From IDS-8 sp040902105 (lineage in GTDB: Bacteria; Pseudomonadota; Gammaproteobacteria; Steroidobacterales; Woeseiaceae), in the NCBI GenBank assembly GCA_040902105.1, contig JBBDXW010000051.1, positions 1 to 64,000 of the forward strand: a DNA stretch of 64,000 nucleotides. Direction: 5' to 3'. Below, piece after piece: positions 34,148 through 42,783 of the stretch. The translations under genes were made by a program, and so were the position numbers. The notes beneath the pieces are model-generated. The model ran no database searches and was not told the origin of the DNA. It saw only the letters and a list, made by a program, of their open reading frames with translations. How positions within the stretch are numbered: the first letter of the stretch is position 1; each line of letters starts with the position of its first letter.

Positions 34148-34668
34148 AGCGATCGAGACACCTGATACTGGCAACCGTGGTGACAGGCCTGCCGTTGTTC
34201 GGCTGGGCGTACCCGTGGGACAAGGACATGGTGGATCAGCCGTCCGAGAAGCCGCAGGAATCGGTGGCGCCGCCGGGGCCCGGCTCCATCCCGGTCGAGG
34301 GCGGGGAGACCGTGCCGCTGCCGCTGACCGAAGAGCAGAGTCTCGACATGAAAGACGCGGCGGCCGCGATCGGGAATCCCGTGCCCGTCACCGACGAATC
34401 CATCGCACGCGGCAAATATTTCTACGAGATCAATTGCCTCGTCTGCCACGGTGCCCAAGGCCGCGGGGACGGCCCGGTCGGCCGCAAGTTCGTCGAAAAA
34501 GCGCCGGTCGATCTGAACGACGTCTATACGCAGGACCAGGCAGACGGGCAGTTGTTTTTTACCTTGACGCGCGGCCGGGCCCTGATGCCTTTCTACCGTG
34601 ACGCGTTGAGCCCGTCGGAAAGATGGGACGTGATCAACTACGTCAAAAGCAATTTCGGTGAGAAATGA
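34144..34668 (+). CDS. actE: Alternative complex III monohaem cytochrome c subunit ActE
   Basis: The 174-residue protein begins at ATG 34144 with a signal sequence ending at GWA and has one haem site CLVCH at residues 98-102 in a class I cytochrome c domain, with a candidate axial Met in RALMPFYRD. The YPWDKDMVDQ start after the leader is typical of ActE. It would hand electrons to the oxidase or to its fused haem. Overlaps actD and actF by four bases each. Confidence 0.92.
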   Translation: MKRSRHLILATVVTGLPLFGWAYPWDKDMVDQPSEKPQESVAPPGPGSIPVEGGETVPLPLTEEQSLDMKDAAAAIGNPVPVTDESIARGKYFYEINCLVCHGAQGRGDGPVGRKFVEKAPVDLNDVYTQDQADGQLFFTLTRGRALMPFYRDALSPSERWDVINYVKSNFGEK

Positions 34669-35831
34669 ATAGTCCGAAATATCAGAGTGGCGGCATCGCG
34701 TTGTGGCTGCTCGTCGTCCTTTTCCTCGTTGGCGCCGCGAGTCTCGTCTACGGGCTGTCCGACGCGGAGAAGCGGCCCGATTTCGCGCTCCTGGCCGTCA
34801 CGTACCTGTTTCTCTTGGGCATAAGCCAGGCGGGCGTCGTATTTACCGCGATGCTTCGCTTGGTTAAAGCCGACTGGGGAAAGCCCTGGTACCGCCTGGC
34901 CGAACTTTCGACGCTCGCGTATTTTCCATTTGCAATTGCGGGCTTTCTGCTCATTGTCTATTACGGCAGGGACGATCTCTTTTACTGGCTGCAGGCGTCA
35001 CCGGAGGACCACTTGAGCCCGTGGCTTGATTTCGACTGGCTCATGTTAAGGAGCCTCGGAGGGCTGCTGCTGTTTTACGGCCTCGCCGCAATCTACGTCA
35101 GAAAGAGCCTTCGGCCGGACCTGGCAAGCGGCAATGAAGCATCGTCGATCGATCACGATGAGGTCGAACGACACCTCTACGTGCTCTCGCCGCTGGTATT
35201 GCTCGGCTTCGTTGTCTGCAATACGTTTATTGCCTGGGATTTCGCCATGATGCTGATACCGCACTGGCACAGCACCGTGTTCCCGATTCACTACTGGTTC
35301 GGCAATATATTCGCGGGCTCCGCCGCCGTGATTGCGATCGCCGTTGTAATGCGAAGAATTGACGGTGGCCGGCATTTTGGTCCGACTCAGATCAGGAGCC
35401 TGGGGATGCTGATTACCGGCTTCACTTTGATGTGGCTGTATTTCTTCTGGGCGCAGTTCTTTGTGGTGTGGTTCGGCAATCTGCCGCACGAGTTCGAACC
35501 CCTGTGGCGACAGATGTATGGCCACTACAGCCCGTATTTCTGGAGCATGCTCGCCGGCTGTTTTTTCGTCCCGTTCGTCGCATTCCTGTTCGCTTTCGTC
35601 AAGCGATCGGTGTTCGCCATGTGTGTCATTGCATTGGCCATCAACGCAGGAATATGGCTCAACAAGTATCTGATGATCGTCCCGGTCTTCTCACCCGATG
35701 ACCGGCCGTTCGATCACTGGATCGATATCATGTTGGCGCTTGGACTGCTTGCCGGCTTTCTCGCGGTCATAGCGATGCTGTCCAGGCGACTGCCCGTGTA
35801 TTCGACGTGGGAGATGAGTCGCGAATCGTGA
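34665..35831 (+). CDS. actF: Alternative complex III membrane subunit ActF (NrfD-like)
   Basis: The 388-residue protein has about ten helices and diverged NrfD character (LLGISQAGVVFTAMLRLVKA, FIAWDFAMMLIPHWHSTVFP, WFGNIFAGSAAVIAIAVV). ActF is the second NrfD-like subunit of the complex and is proposed to help in proton translocation. It overlaps actE at the start; the next gene starts with a GTG overlapping its TGA. Confidence 0.9.
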   Translation: MNSPKYQSGGIALWLLVVLFLVGAASLVYGLSDAEKRPDFALLAVTYLFLLGISQAGVVFTAMLRLVKADWGKPWYRLAELSTLAYFPFAIAGFLLIVYYGRDDLFYWLQASPEDHLSPWLDFDWLMLRSLGGLLLFYGLAAIYVRKSLRPDLASGNEASSIDHDEVERHLYVLSPLVLLGFVVCNTFIAWDFAMMLIPHWHSTVFPIHYWFGNIFAGSAAVIAIAVVMRRIDGGRHFGPTQIRSLGMLITGFTLMWLYFFWAQFFVVWFGNLPHEFEPLWRQMYGHYSPYFWSMLAGCFFVPFVAFLFAFVKRSVFAMCVIALAINAGIWLNKYLMIVPVFSPDDRPFDHWIDIMLALGLLAGFLAVIAMLSRRLPVYSTWEMSRES

Positions 35832-36379
35832 TCACCCATGATGACAAGTTAGCGCGGCACGGAGGACTCGCGATGGATGAGGATCCCGAGCATGGCGACG
35901 GCATACCGTCCCACGACTTCATCGCCAATGCCGGAGCGGTTATTGCCGTGCTGCTGGCAATTCCGAGCCTGTTCATCGGCCTTTTCGGCGCTGCCGGCGT
36001 CATCACGGGACAGAAACTGGTCGCCGGCGGCCTGGGCGCCGCCTGGGGGTACATGGCCGTCGTCGGTACCTACGAACTGAACCGGCGCAAATTCAACTGG
36101 GAACGCGGCAGCAAGTACCGGGATCAACACCTCCTGGCAGGGTCCCTGGCGGTGTGCATCGGGCTTGCGGTCGGCGGCGCTGTGCATGAAACGATGCCGG
36201 CAGTGGCGGTCGTTCCGGCCATCTCGGCCATCAAGCAGGCCAATGACGGACACGCCTGGAAGGTCCTGTCCCTGATTCACGCAATCCTTTTGCTCGCCGG
36301 GATATGCGTCGCTATGTGGCTTTACTCGAACAAGATTACTGGCCTCGTAATCCTTGAAAGAATCGCAGCGATGCCGTGA
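35828..36379 (+). CDS. Membrane protein of unknown function at the end of the act operon
   Basis: From GTG 35828, overlapping the actF stop, 183 residues are encoded. An acidic soluble head (MDEDPEHGDGIPSHDF) is followed by four hydrophobic helices (AGAVIAVLLAIPSLFIGLFG, LLAGSLAVCIGLAVGGA, VLSLIHAILLLAGICVAMW). No known family was recognised. The coupling to actF suggests an accessory or assembly role for the complex, which is inference from position only. Confidence 0.7.
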   Translation: MITHDDKLARHGGLAMDEDPEHGDGIPSHDFIANAGAVIAVLLAIPSLFIGLFGAAGVITGQKLVAGGLGAAWGYMAVVGTYELNRRKFNWERGSKYRDQHLLAGSLAVCIGLAVGGAVHETMPAVAVVPAISAIKQANDGHAWKVLSLIHAILLLAGICVAMWLYSNKITGLVILERIAAMP

Positions 36380-36446
36380 CGAGGCGTTGCGCCTGCGTAC
36401 CGGCCCGGGCTGAGACGCGGGTTTGAAATGGATCTGCATTTGCAGA

Positions 36447-36965
36447 TTACGCGAACAACTCCTCGAGCGCGTACAGCGTCTTCTGCGGGAAGCGCTCCAG
36501 GGGGTAGAACTTTCCGATCGAATCCAGCGCGCTCTTGTAATTGTCAATATCCAGGTGGCGCAGCAGATAGCGGACATCGTCCAGGTCATGGAATTCCGCG
36601 CCGATGCGCATGGACAGGCATTTCATGGCGAGCATGTAGTCCGCCCGCGCGACCATTACCCGCAGATGCTGTAGCTGCAGAAAGGGCTCGAAGCTGCCGC
36701 GATCGCTGAGGTAGCCCTTGACCGCGTCGTTCAGCCATTTCTCATCGACGCCGGCCTGCCCTGCTACGCGTGCGGCCGCTTCGCGGATCGCGCCGGGCGG
36801 TTTGAAAACAGCATCGACGTCGTGTGTGGCCGGCCGTGTGTCATAGGCAAGGCACATGACGGCACCACCCACCAGAAACAGTTCGCCCTCCATACCGGCC
36901 CGGCCGAGATCTGCATCCAGCAGCTCGAACAGGTGCAGGATGACCTTGCGCGACAGGGCAGTCAT
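36447..36965 (-). CDS. DUF6036-type nucleotidyltransferase
   Basis: The 172-residue product has the minimal nucleotidyltransferase motif: GGA at residues 33-35, then THDVDAVF with Asp49 and Asp51 as metal ligands, and a helical C-terminal half (LRVMVARADYMLAMKCLSMR). Such proteins occur as one half of toxin-antitoxin pairs. ATG 36965 lies one base after the stop of the RHH-type gene, so the two form an operon. The catalytic residues are intact. Confidence 0.8.
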   Translation of the reverse strand: MTALSRKVILHLFELLDADLGRAGMEGELFLVGGAVMCLAYDTRPATHDVDAVFKPPGAIREAAARVAGQAGVDEKWLNDAVKGYLSDRGSFEPFLQLQHLRVMVARADYMLAMKCLSMRIGAEFHDLDDVRYLLRHLDIDNYKSALDSIGKFYPLERFPQKTLYALEELFA

Positions 36966-36966
36966 C

Positions 36967-37464
36967 TCACACCCGATCGCCAAGGGTTGAATCGATGAAG
37001 ATGTTCCGCCGCCGGAACGGCGCTGGCGAATGAGTGAGCAGGTACAGGCGCAGGTTCTGCAGGTCCGAGCCGAACCAGGGATGCTCAAGCGGCGCCACCG
37101 CTCGGGTCCATGCCGGCGCTGCCATATCGTTCCGACCCGCTGCGTATTCGACCATGGCCGCGAGATAATTCTGCCGCAGAGGAGGCAGCGCTGCGCGCGG
37201 TGCTTCCGCCGTCGCGGCCGTCAGCTCCGCTGCCGTGCAAGCGCTCAGAAAATCGTTCAGCCCGGCCAGCGCAAACACGGGGTCTGCGGCGACGGCAAGC
37301 TGGTCAACCAGCGTGTCGAAGCGCTTTCGGGGAGCCGGCAGCAGCCGTCCGAGGATATACGCGGACATGTCCATGCCCGCACGCCGCGCGGCACGCTGGA
37401 TAGCAGTCTTTTCCCGTGGGCAGACCCGAATCTGAAGCTGGGCGCTTTTCGGCTCGGCACGCAT
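36967..37464 (-). CDS. Ribbon-helix-helix-type DNA-binding protein, toxin-antitoxin partner
   Basis: The 165-residue product starts with a DUF1778-like ribbon-helix-helix segment (LQIRVCPREKTAIQRAARRAG then MDMSAYILGRLL) and continues with a helical domain of unknown role. Such proteins bind palindromic operators as dimers. A perfect 22-base palindrome lies 29 bases upstream of its ATG, and the nucleotidyltransferase gene follows at once. It is probably the antitoxin and autoregulator. Confidence 0.78.
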   Translation of the reverse strand: MRAEPKSAQLQIRVCPREKTAIQRAARRAGMDMSAYILGRLLPAPRKRFDTLVDQLAVAADPVFALAGLNDFLSACTAAELTAATAEAPRAALPPLRQNYLAAMVEYAAGRNDMAAPAWTRAVAPLEHPWFGSDLQNLRLYLLTHSPAPFRRRNIFIDSTLGDRV

Positions 37465-37492
37465 CCAGGAAGCCTAGCACCGGCGAGCCTGA

Positions 37493-37514
37493 TGTCAATA
37501 CAATTGTATTGACA
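37493..37514. promoter_or_regulatory. Perfect 22-bp palindrome upstream of the RHH/nucleotidyltransferase operon
   Basis: Each half is the complement of TGTCAATACAA, and the two meet without a spacer. The minus-strand half ends in TTGACA, a consensus -35 box, with TAGGCT 16 bases further on as a weak -10 just before the ATG at 37464. Repressor bound here would cover the promoter. The transcript leader would be very short. Confidence 0.8.
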
Positions 37515-37598
37515 TTATCGCGGCGCCGGCACGATACTGTTTCGCCTGCCGATCGATCGGCAGCTGGAGCCCGCGGAGCGCGCGCGATCCCCGCGCGG

Positions 37599-37641
37599 TT
37601 ATTCGCCCGTTTTCACGGGCTCCAATGGAGTTTCGATCGCC
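37599..37641. repeat. Dispersed repeat, family B, copy 1
   Basis: The 43 bases 37599-37641 are the reverse complement of 42784-42826 with two mismatches. A short inverted GCCCGTTTTCACGGGC hairpin lies in the centre. The copy stands in a 267-base gene-free gap between the toxin-antitoxin promoter and the ABC transporter gene, beside a GC-rich inverted segment (CCCGCCCCGCGGGGCGCG) at about 37659-37675. Confidence 0.85.
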
Positions 37642-37730
37642 GTTTTTAAGAACCCGCCCCGCGGGGCGCGCTCCTGCAGGGCGCGATTTGCTTGCTGCCC
37701 GACCGTTGACGCATTCACACTTGTTAATGT

Positions 37731-39653
37731 TTGAACGCACGCCATTCTCGCTTACTACGAATTTCTGACGAACCGGACCAACTCGAAGTGACACCCGACA
37801 CCGGCACCGCTGCCGATAAACGCGAAGTGGACGACGGGCACGACGACTCCGTCGCGCCCATCGAGCGCGCCGCCGGCACTCGCGGCGATCTCACCGTCGT
37901 GCGGGAACTGCTGCCCTACCTGCGGCCCTACGTCGGCCGCATCACGCTCGCCCTGCTCCTGATCGTGGCCGCGAAACTCACGAACCTGGTGGTGCCGTTC
38001 GTCCTGAAGGAAATCGTCGATCAGCTCAATGTCGAGCCGAGCCTGCTGGTGCTGCCGGTCGCATTGCTGCTCGCCTACGGCGCGGCGCGCATCGGCGTCA
38101 CGCTGTTCACCGAACTCCGGCAGGTCGTGTTTGCCCGCGTCATGGCGCGGGCCTCGCGCGAGATCACGCTCAAGGTTTTCCGGCATTTGCATGGATTGAG
38201 TCTTCGCTTTCACCTCGGTCGCCGCACCGGCGGCGTCGCCCGTGATGTCGAGCGCGGCGGCAGCGCCATCGCGGAACTGCTCGACTGGACTCTCTATACC
38301 ATCCTCCCGACCGCGCTCGAGGTCATCCTCGTGACCGTGGTGCTGGTCTGGGCTTACGACTGGGGCTTCGCGCTGATCACCCTGGGTACCCTGGCGGGAT
38401 ACGCCGTGTGGACCTTTTCGGTCACCGAATGGCGGACGCGTTTTTATCGCGCCGCGGTCGAGGCCGACACGCGCGCCAACGAGCGCGCGGTCGATTCGCT
38501 GTTGAATTACGAAACCGTCAAGTACTTCAACAACGAAGCGCACGAAGCGACGCGCTACGACGAAAACCTGAGGCATCTCGAGAACGCCACCGTGAAAGCG
38601 CAGACTTCGCTCGCGGTGCTGAACCTGGGCCAGACCGTGTTCATTGCATTAGGCGTCACGGCGATGATGTGGCGCGCGGCCGCGGGAGTGGCCGCCGGCA
38701 CGCTCACCATCGGCGACCTGGTGCTGGTCAACGCGTATCTGCTGCAGTTGTCCGCGCCGCTGTTCCTGCTCGGTATGGTGTATCGCGAAGTCAAACAGGC
38801 GCTGACAAATATGGAGCGGCTGTTCGGCCTGCTTGATGAGCGGCAGGACGTGCAGGACTTCGACGGCGCGGCGCCGCTCACCGTCACACAGCCTACCGTC
38901 CGCTTCGAGCAAGTGCACTTCGGCTACGACAAGCGACGCTCGATCCTGCATGGAGTCGACTTCGAGATACCCGCAGGCGGTACGCTCGCAGTGGTCGGAC
39001 ACTCGGGCTCCGGCAAGTCGACGCTGACGCGACTCCTGTATCGCTTCTACGACGTCGATGAAGGCCGCATCACGATCGACGGCCGCGACGTCCGCGATTA
39101 CACGCAAGCCTCGCTTCGCGCTGCCATCGCGATCGTGCCGCAGGACACCGTGCTCTTTAACGACACCATCTACTACAACATCCGTTACGGCCATACGGAA
39201 GCGGACCGCGAGGAAGTGGAACGCGCCGCGCGCGCCGCGCACATCCATGACTTCATCGTCGCAATGCCGGACGGCTACGAAACAGAAGTCGGCGAACGGG
39301 GACTGAAACTCTCGGGCGGCGAGAAGCAACGCGTGGCAATCGCCCGGGCCCTACTGAAAAATCCTGCCATCCTTATTTTCGACGAGGCCACCTCGGCGCT
39401 CGATTCACACTCGGAGAAATCGATCCAGGCGGAGCTCGACCGCATCCAGGTAGGCAGGACGACGCTGATCATCGCGCATCGCCTGTCGACCGTGATGAAT
39501 GCCGACCAGATCCTCGTGATGGACGCCGGCCGCATCGTCGAGATCGGCCGGCACGGCGAACTGCTGTCGGCGGACGGCTATTACGCGCAGATGTGGCGAT
39601 TGCAGCAGGAGGAACGAAAGGTTGGGATCGATGCGGTGCCAGCGGTGATATAA
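37731..39653 (+). CDS. Atm1/HMT1-type ABC exporter (fused permease-ATPase)
   Basis: The product, up to 640 residues, fuses a six-helix exporter domain (RITLALLLIVAAKLTNLVVP onward; the Atm1-like NYETVKYFNNEAHEATRYDE segment) to an ATPase with Walker A GHSGSGKST, signature LSGGEKQR and Walker B ILIFDEATSALD. The NYETVKYFNNE motif is typical of mitochondrial Atm1 and bacterial heavy-metal/glutathione exporters. TTG 37731 opens the frame; a GTG at 37788 is an alternative, and neither has a clear site. The substrate may be a glutathione-metal or persulfide species. Confidence 0.88.
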   Translation: MNARHSRLLRISDEPDQLEVTPDTGTAADKREVDDGHDDSVAPIERAAGTRGDLTVVRELLPYLRPYVGRITLALLLIVAAKLTNLVVPFVLKEIVDQLNVEPSLLVLPVALLLAYGAARIGVTLFTELRQVVFARVMARASREITLKVFRHLHGLSLRFHLGRRTGGVARDVERGGSAIAELLDWTLYTILPTALEVILVTVVLVWAYDWGFALITLGTLAGYAVWTFSVTEWRTRFYRAAVEADTRANERAVDSLLNYETVKYFNNEAHEATRYDENLRHLENATVKAQTSLAVLNLGQTVFIALGVTAMMWRAAAGVAAGTLTIGDLVLVNAYLLQLSAPLFLLGMVYREVKQALTNMERLFGLLDERQDVQDFDGAAPLTVTQPTVRFEQVHFGYDKRRSILHGVDFEIPAGGTLAVVGHSGSGKSTLTRLLYRFYDVDEGRITIDGRDVRDYTQASLRAAIAIVPQDTVLFNDTIYYNIRYGHTEADREEVERAARAAHIHDFIVAMPDGYETEVGERGLKLSGGEKQRVAIARALLKNPAILIFDEATSALDSHSEKSIQAELDRIQVGRTTLIIAHRLSTVMNADQILVMDAGRIVEIGRHGELLSADGYYAQMWRLQQEERKVGIDAVPAVI

Positions 39654-39683
39654 GAAGACCGGATTCGCTATCGCCCGCAAATA

Positions 39684-39726
39684 GGGGGACAGTGACCTTT
39701 TCGCCGAGTTAAGGTCACTGTCCCCC
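39684..39726. repeat. GGGGACAGTGACC-type inverted repeat, family C, copy 2
   Basis: Perfect 16-base arms GGGGGACAGTGACCTT at 39684-39699 and their complement at 39711-39726 enclose an 11-base loop. The RNA would form a very stable hairpin on either strand. It lies just downstream of the ABC exporter gene, about 30 bases after its stop. Confidence 0.92.
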
Positions 39727-39924
39727 ATAACAATCAATATAATCGTTGACTATGGTGGGTGACTCTATAGACTGAGTCGTGCTTGATCGTGCGCTTCATA
39801 TTTATGCACACCATTTCGAAGTTCTTCATCTGTGCCTCGTCCTGTATCTCATAAGTAATAGCAACCCTTCCAGCGTTATTGCCTTTTTCAAAAAGGCTTA
39901 CTTTTGATTAAACAGGATATGACT
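39727..39924 (+). promoter_or_regulatory. AT-rich upstream and leader region of the cold-shock gene
   Basis: About 200 gene-free bases precede the cold-shock gene and are much richer in A and T than the rest of the window, with ATATTTATGCAC near 39800 and TTTTTCAAAAAGGC just before the site. Cold-shock genes usually have long structured leaders; no defined cold box could be recognised. Confidence 0.35.
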
Positions 39925-40134
39925 ATGTCTAATACTATTACCGGCACCGTTAAATGGTTCAACGATTCCAAAGGCTTCGGCTTTATCGAGCGGGAATCGG
40001 GACCCGACGTATTTGCCCACCACAACTCGATCGTGGGGGAAGGACGCAAGTCCCTTCATGAAGGCCAAAAGGTCCAGTTCACCGTAACGCAGGGCCAGAA
40101 AGGCCCGCAGGCAGACAACATCGTCGCGATTTAA
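39925..40134 (+). CDS. CspA-family cold-shock protein
   Basis: The 69-residue OB-fold protein has both RNA-binding motifs, KGFGFI and DVFAHH, after GTVKWFNDS. It binds single-stranded RNA and acts as a chaperone or anti-terminator. ATG 39925 with AGGAT eight bases upstream is preferred to 39919 and 39904. A strong terminator follows the stop. Confidence 0.95.
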   Translation: MSNTITGTVKWFNDSKGFGFIERESGPDVFAHHNSIVGEGRKSLHEGQKVQFTVTQGQKGPQADNIVAI

Positions 40135-40160
40135 GCGAAGTTCGACCCGAATGCCAGGAA

Positions 40161-40189
40161 GGCGGGACCGCAGGGTCCCGCCTTTTTTT
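40161..40189 (+). terminator. Rho-independent terminator after the cold-shock gene
   Basis: A perfect nine-base stem GGCGGGACC pairs with GGTCCCGCC across a four-base GCAG loop and is followed at once by seven T residues (40183-40189). It is 27 bases after the cold-shock stop codon. Confidence 0.95.
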
Positions 40190-40232
40190 GTGGCTGCTGT
40201 CGATACGCCGGCGCAACGAACGCGTCATTTGT

Positions 40233-40358
40233 AGGGGACAGTGACCTTTTTCTTGAATTAAGGTCACTGTCCCCTTAATTGCTGTCCCCTTAATTGGCGA
40301 ATTAAGGTCACTGTCCCCCTAATTGGTCTGTCCCCCTAATTGGTGTCCCACTAATTGG
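40233..40358. repeat. GGGGACAGTGACC-type repeat array, family C, copy 3
   Basis: Perfect arms at 40233-40248 and 40260-40275 are followed by four degenerate direct units of the form TGTCCCCCTAATTGG to 40358. The last unit (CTAATTGG) contains, on the minus strand, the TAG stop and final Asn codon of the acylase gene, so the array has become part of that gene's end. Confidence 0.92.
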
Positions 40359-42732
40359 TCGTCAGGTGCAGCACGTCTCCGACGCGCTCCCGGGTAACGT
40401 CATCAGCATGAAACGGCAAGACCGGCCACTTCTTATCGGTATACAGCGGCAACTGGTCGAACGCGAACGGCGAATCCGCCTGCGATGACTGCCCGTAGGT
40501 CATGATTGCCTGGGCGACAGGGCCGCGTTCGTCGAAAGTCACGGTCTGGATGTAACTGCTGCCGAAATTGATTTCGTACCCGCCCGGCTCCAGCGTGTCC
40601 GTGCCGATGGTCTCTACCTTGTTCAGCACGCCTTCCATCTCGGTGCCGCCGTGCAGGCCGACGTCGCCGTTTCGCGTCTTCTTGATCTGCACCTCACCGA
40701 GCGGAGCGTCCAACGCGAAACCGGCGGCTCGCACCGTCGCCACCGCGCTCTCGAGCGCCGACAGAAGTTCCGACCGCACAATCGCGTCTTCGGTGTTGAG
40801 GCCGGCCGGCGTATTCGCCGGATCGGCGGGATCGAAAGGCTCACGCCAAAGGCCCTCGATCACTTCAGCCGCGCGCCACCACTCGCGGAACAGGTGCGCA
40901 CCGCGGGAGCCGAGGTTGTTGCGCCGGTCCCATGCCGCCAGCGCTGCGCAACCGTCACGACTGTCCTCGGTGGGGGCACGCTCGCAGACCGGAAGGAAGT
41001 CGTCCAGCACCAGGTACGCCGCATGATTGCGGTTGCGGAACAGCATCGCCTGCAGCTCGGCAAGGTCCACCTTGCGGTGCTCCGCGAGGCGGTCCGAAGC
41101 CGAGAGACGCTGGCCGATTTCATATAGCCCGGCACGCGTCCGCAGACTTTGTTCTTCGTCCACGGCGCCGATCATGGGCGAGAATTCCGGCCACGCGATG
41201 TCCGGATTGCTGAGCCAGAAGCTGTCGTTGCTGTTCTGCACCCAGTCGCGGCGCACCGCCACGGGCATCCGCTCGATCGGCAACAGACCCGGGACCGGGG
41301 AATCCTCGTCGCGGCCCCAATCGCACTCACTTCGGGATCCGTCGAGCACCACGAGACCGGCTGCCTTGAACAATCCGGCTGCGTGCCCGGACGGCGCGCA
41401 ACGCCGCAGGTGCTCCGCGTCGATGTCGGGCACTACGCTGACGTCGGCGTACAGAACCTCGCCGTTCCGATCGGCCGCCATCGTATTGACCCAGGGGACA
41501 CCGAGTTCGCCGAGTGTCGCGTGCATGTCTTCAACACTTTCCGCCCGGTTGAAACCCAGCCATATTTCCATGGCGCGCAAGTTGAGAGTGTTTGCATCCT
41601 TCAGCGCATACGCATGCGTGCCGTCCCAGGAGAGACCCGCCCGCGGAACCTCGATCACCGGCCCGAATTGCGTCATCCAGATCGTATGATCTTTCCTGAC
41701 GACCTCGCTTTCGTCGTTACGCACTTCATAGGACACGTTCCGCGCCGACATCGGCACGCTTTCGCCGTCGAGCACGTAACGGGTCGGGTCGCCTTCGACA
41801 AGTTGCAGTTCGTGCAGGGTAAAGCGCTGGCCGGTCGATACCGTGTGTGTCCATGCCACGTCCTTGTTGAAGCCGATCTGCACCACCGCGCTGTGACCGA
41901 TGGCGCCGCCCATGACGTCGAGCCGGCCCGGGATCGTGAGATGCATCTGCCAGAAACGATTGACGCCCGCCCAGGGGAAATGGGGATTCCCGAGGAGCAC
42001 GCCGCGGCCGTTGGCCGTTACCTCGGAGCCGAATGCCCAGCCGTTGGAACCGAACGCAGGACGGTCGAACTGGAATCGTTCGAGCGCGGCGGCAGCGTCC
42101 GGCAACGCCGGCGGTTCCCCGGCCGACTCGCCCGCGACAGGCGGGCTGGCCGTGACCACGGCATCCGCCATCAATGCCACGCCCAGTTGCACCATCGTCA
42201 ATTCCTGCAATCGCAGGTAGTCCGCTGCAGTCATGGGCCGGACCCAGGGCTTGCCGGCACACGCGGCAGGCAGTCCCGACGAACCGTCGTTCATATGTTC
42301 CCGCAGGTAACGGTTGTAGCCGTCGACATATCCTCGGGCAAGCGCGCGGGCTTCCCGGCTGACCGTGTTTTGAGCCTCCGCCAGGGCCGCGTCATCCATA
42401 TGCGCGCGTACGAAGATGTCGATCTGCTGGTTGGGCAGTACCCGCAGCCCCAGCAGCGCCTGTCGTTCTGCGCCGAAGAAACGCGACCGCTCGCCCCTGA
42501 TCGTCACCAGGTGATTCGCGGTCTGGCAAACGTTGTCCTCGGCGTGCGCATACGCGACGCCGTACGCCAGCGATTCGTAGTCGGGGGCCTCAATGTGGGC
42601 GACGCCGTGTGCAGTGCGCTGGATGCGCACCTCCTTTCCGGGTTCCGCCGTGGTGGCGCAGCCGGCGATGATCGCAGCGATGGCTGAGATGAGGATTACT
42701 GCGATTGCGTTGCGGGCGGTCGTTGTTTTCAA
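40351..42732 (-). CDS. Penicillin-acylase-family Ntn hydrolase, lipoprotein
   Basis: The 793-residue protein starts at TTG 42732 (GGGAG seven bases before) with a lipoprotein leader, Cys25 in IIAGC. It has the S45 acylase layout: alpha domain with RTAHGVAHIEAPDYESLAYG, autoproteolysis at the nucleophile Ser229 in FGSNGWAFG, GNPHFPW and the Asn of SNDSFWLSNPD in the beta chain. These enzymes split amide bonds of acyl-homoserine lactones, penicillins or acylated peptides outside the inner membrane. It lies downstream of TonB receptor 2 on the same strand. Substrate unknown. Confidence 0.9.
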   Translation of the reverse strand: MKTTTARNAIAVILISAIAAIIAGCATTAEPGKEVRIQRTAHGVAHIEAPDYESLAYGVAYAHAEDNVCQTANHLVTIRGERSRFFGAERQALLGLRVLPNQQIDIFVRAHMDDAALAEAQNTVSREARALARGYVDGYNRYLREHMNDGSSGLPAACAGKPWVRPMTAADYLRLQELTMVQLGVALMADAVVTASPPVAGESAGEPPALPDAAAALERFQFDRPAFGSNGWAFGSEVTANGRGVLLGNPHFPWAGVNRFWQMHLTIPGRLDVMGGAIGHSAVVQIGFNKDVAWTHTVSTGQRFTLHELQLVEGDPTRYVLDGESVPMSARNVSYEVRNDESEVVRKDHTIWMTQFGPVIEVPRAGLSWDGTHAYALKDANTLNLRAMEIWLGFNRAESVEDMHATLGELGVPWVNTMAADRNGEVLYADVSVVPDIDAEHLRRCAPSGHAAGLFKAAGLVVLDGSRSECDWGRDEDSPVPGLLPIERMPVAVRRDWVQNSNDSFWLSNPDIAWPEFSPMIGAVDEEQSLRTRAGLYEIGQRLSASDRLAEHRKVDLAELQAMLFRNRNHAAYLVLDDFLPVCERAPTEDSRDGCAALAAWDRRNNLGSRGAHLFREWWRAAEVIEGLWREPFDPADPANTPAGLNTEDAIVRSELLSALESAVATVRAAGFALDAPLGEVQIKKTRNGDVGLHGGTEMEGVLNKVETIGTDTLEPGGYEINFGSSYIQTVTFDERGPVAQAIMTYGQSSQADSPFAFDQLPLYTDKKWPVLPFHADDVTRERVGDVLHLTTN

Positions 42733-42783
42733 TTTTGCGCTCCCTGGCTAGTGCGGTCGCCCGCTCTCGCGGGCTGCAGCAGC

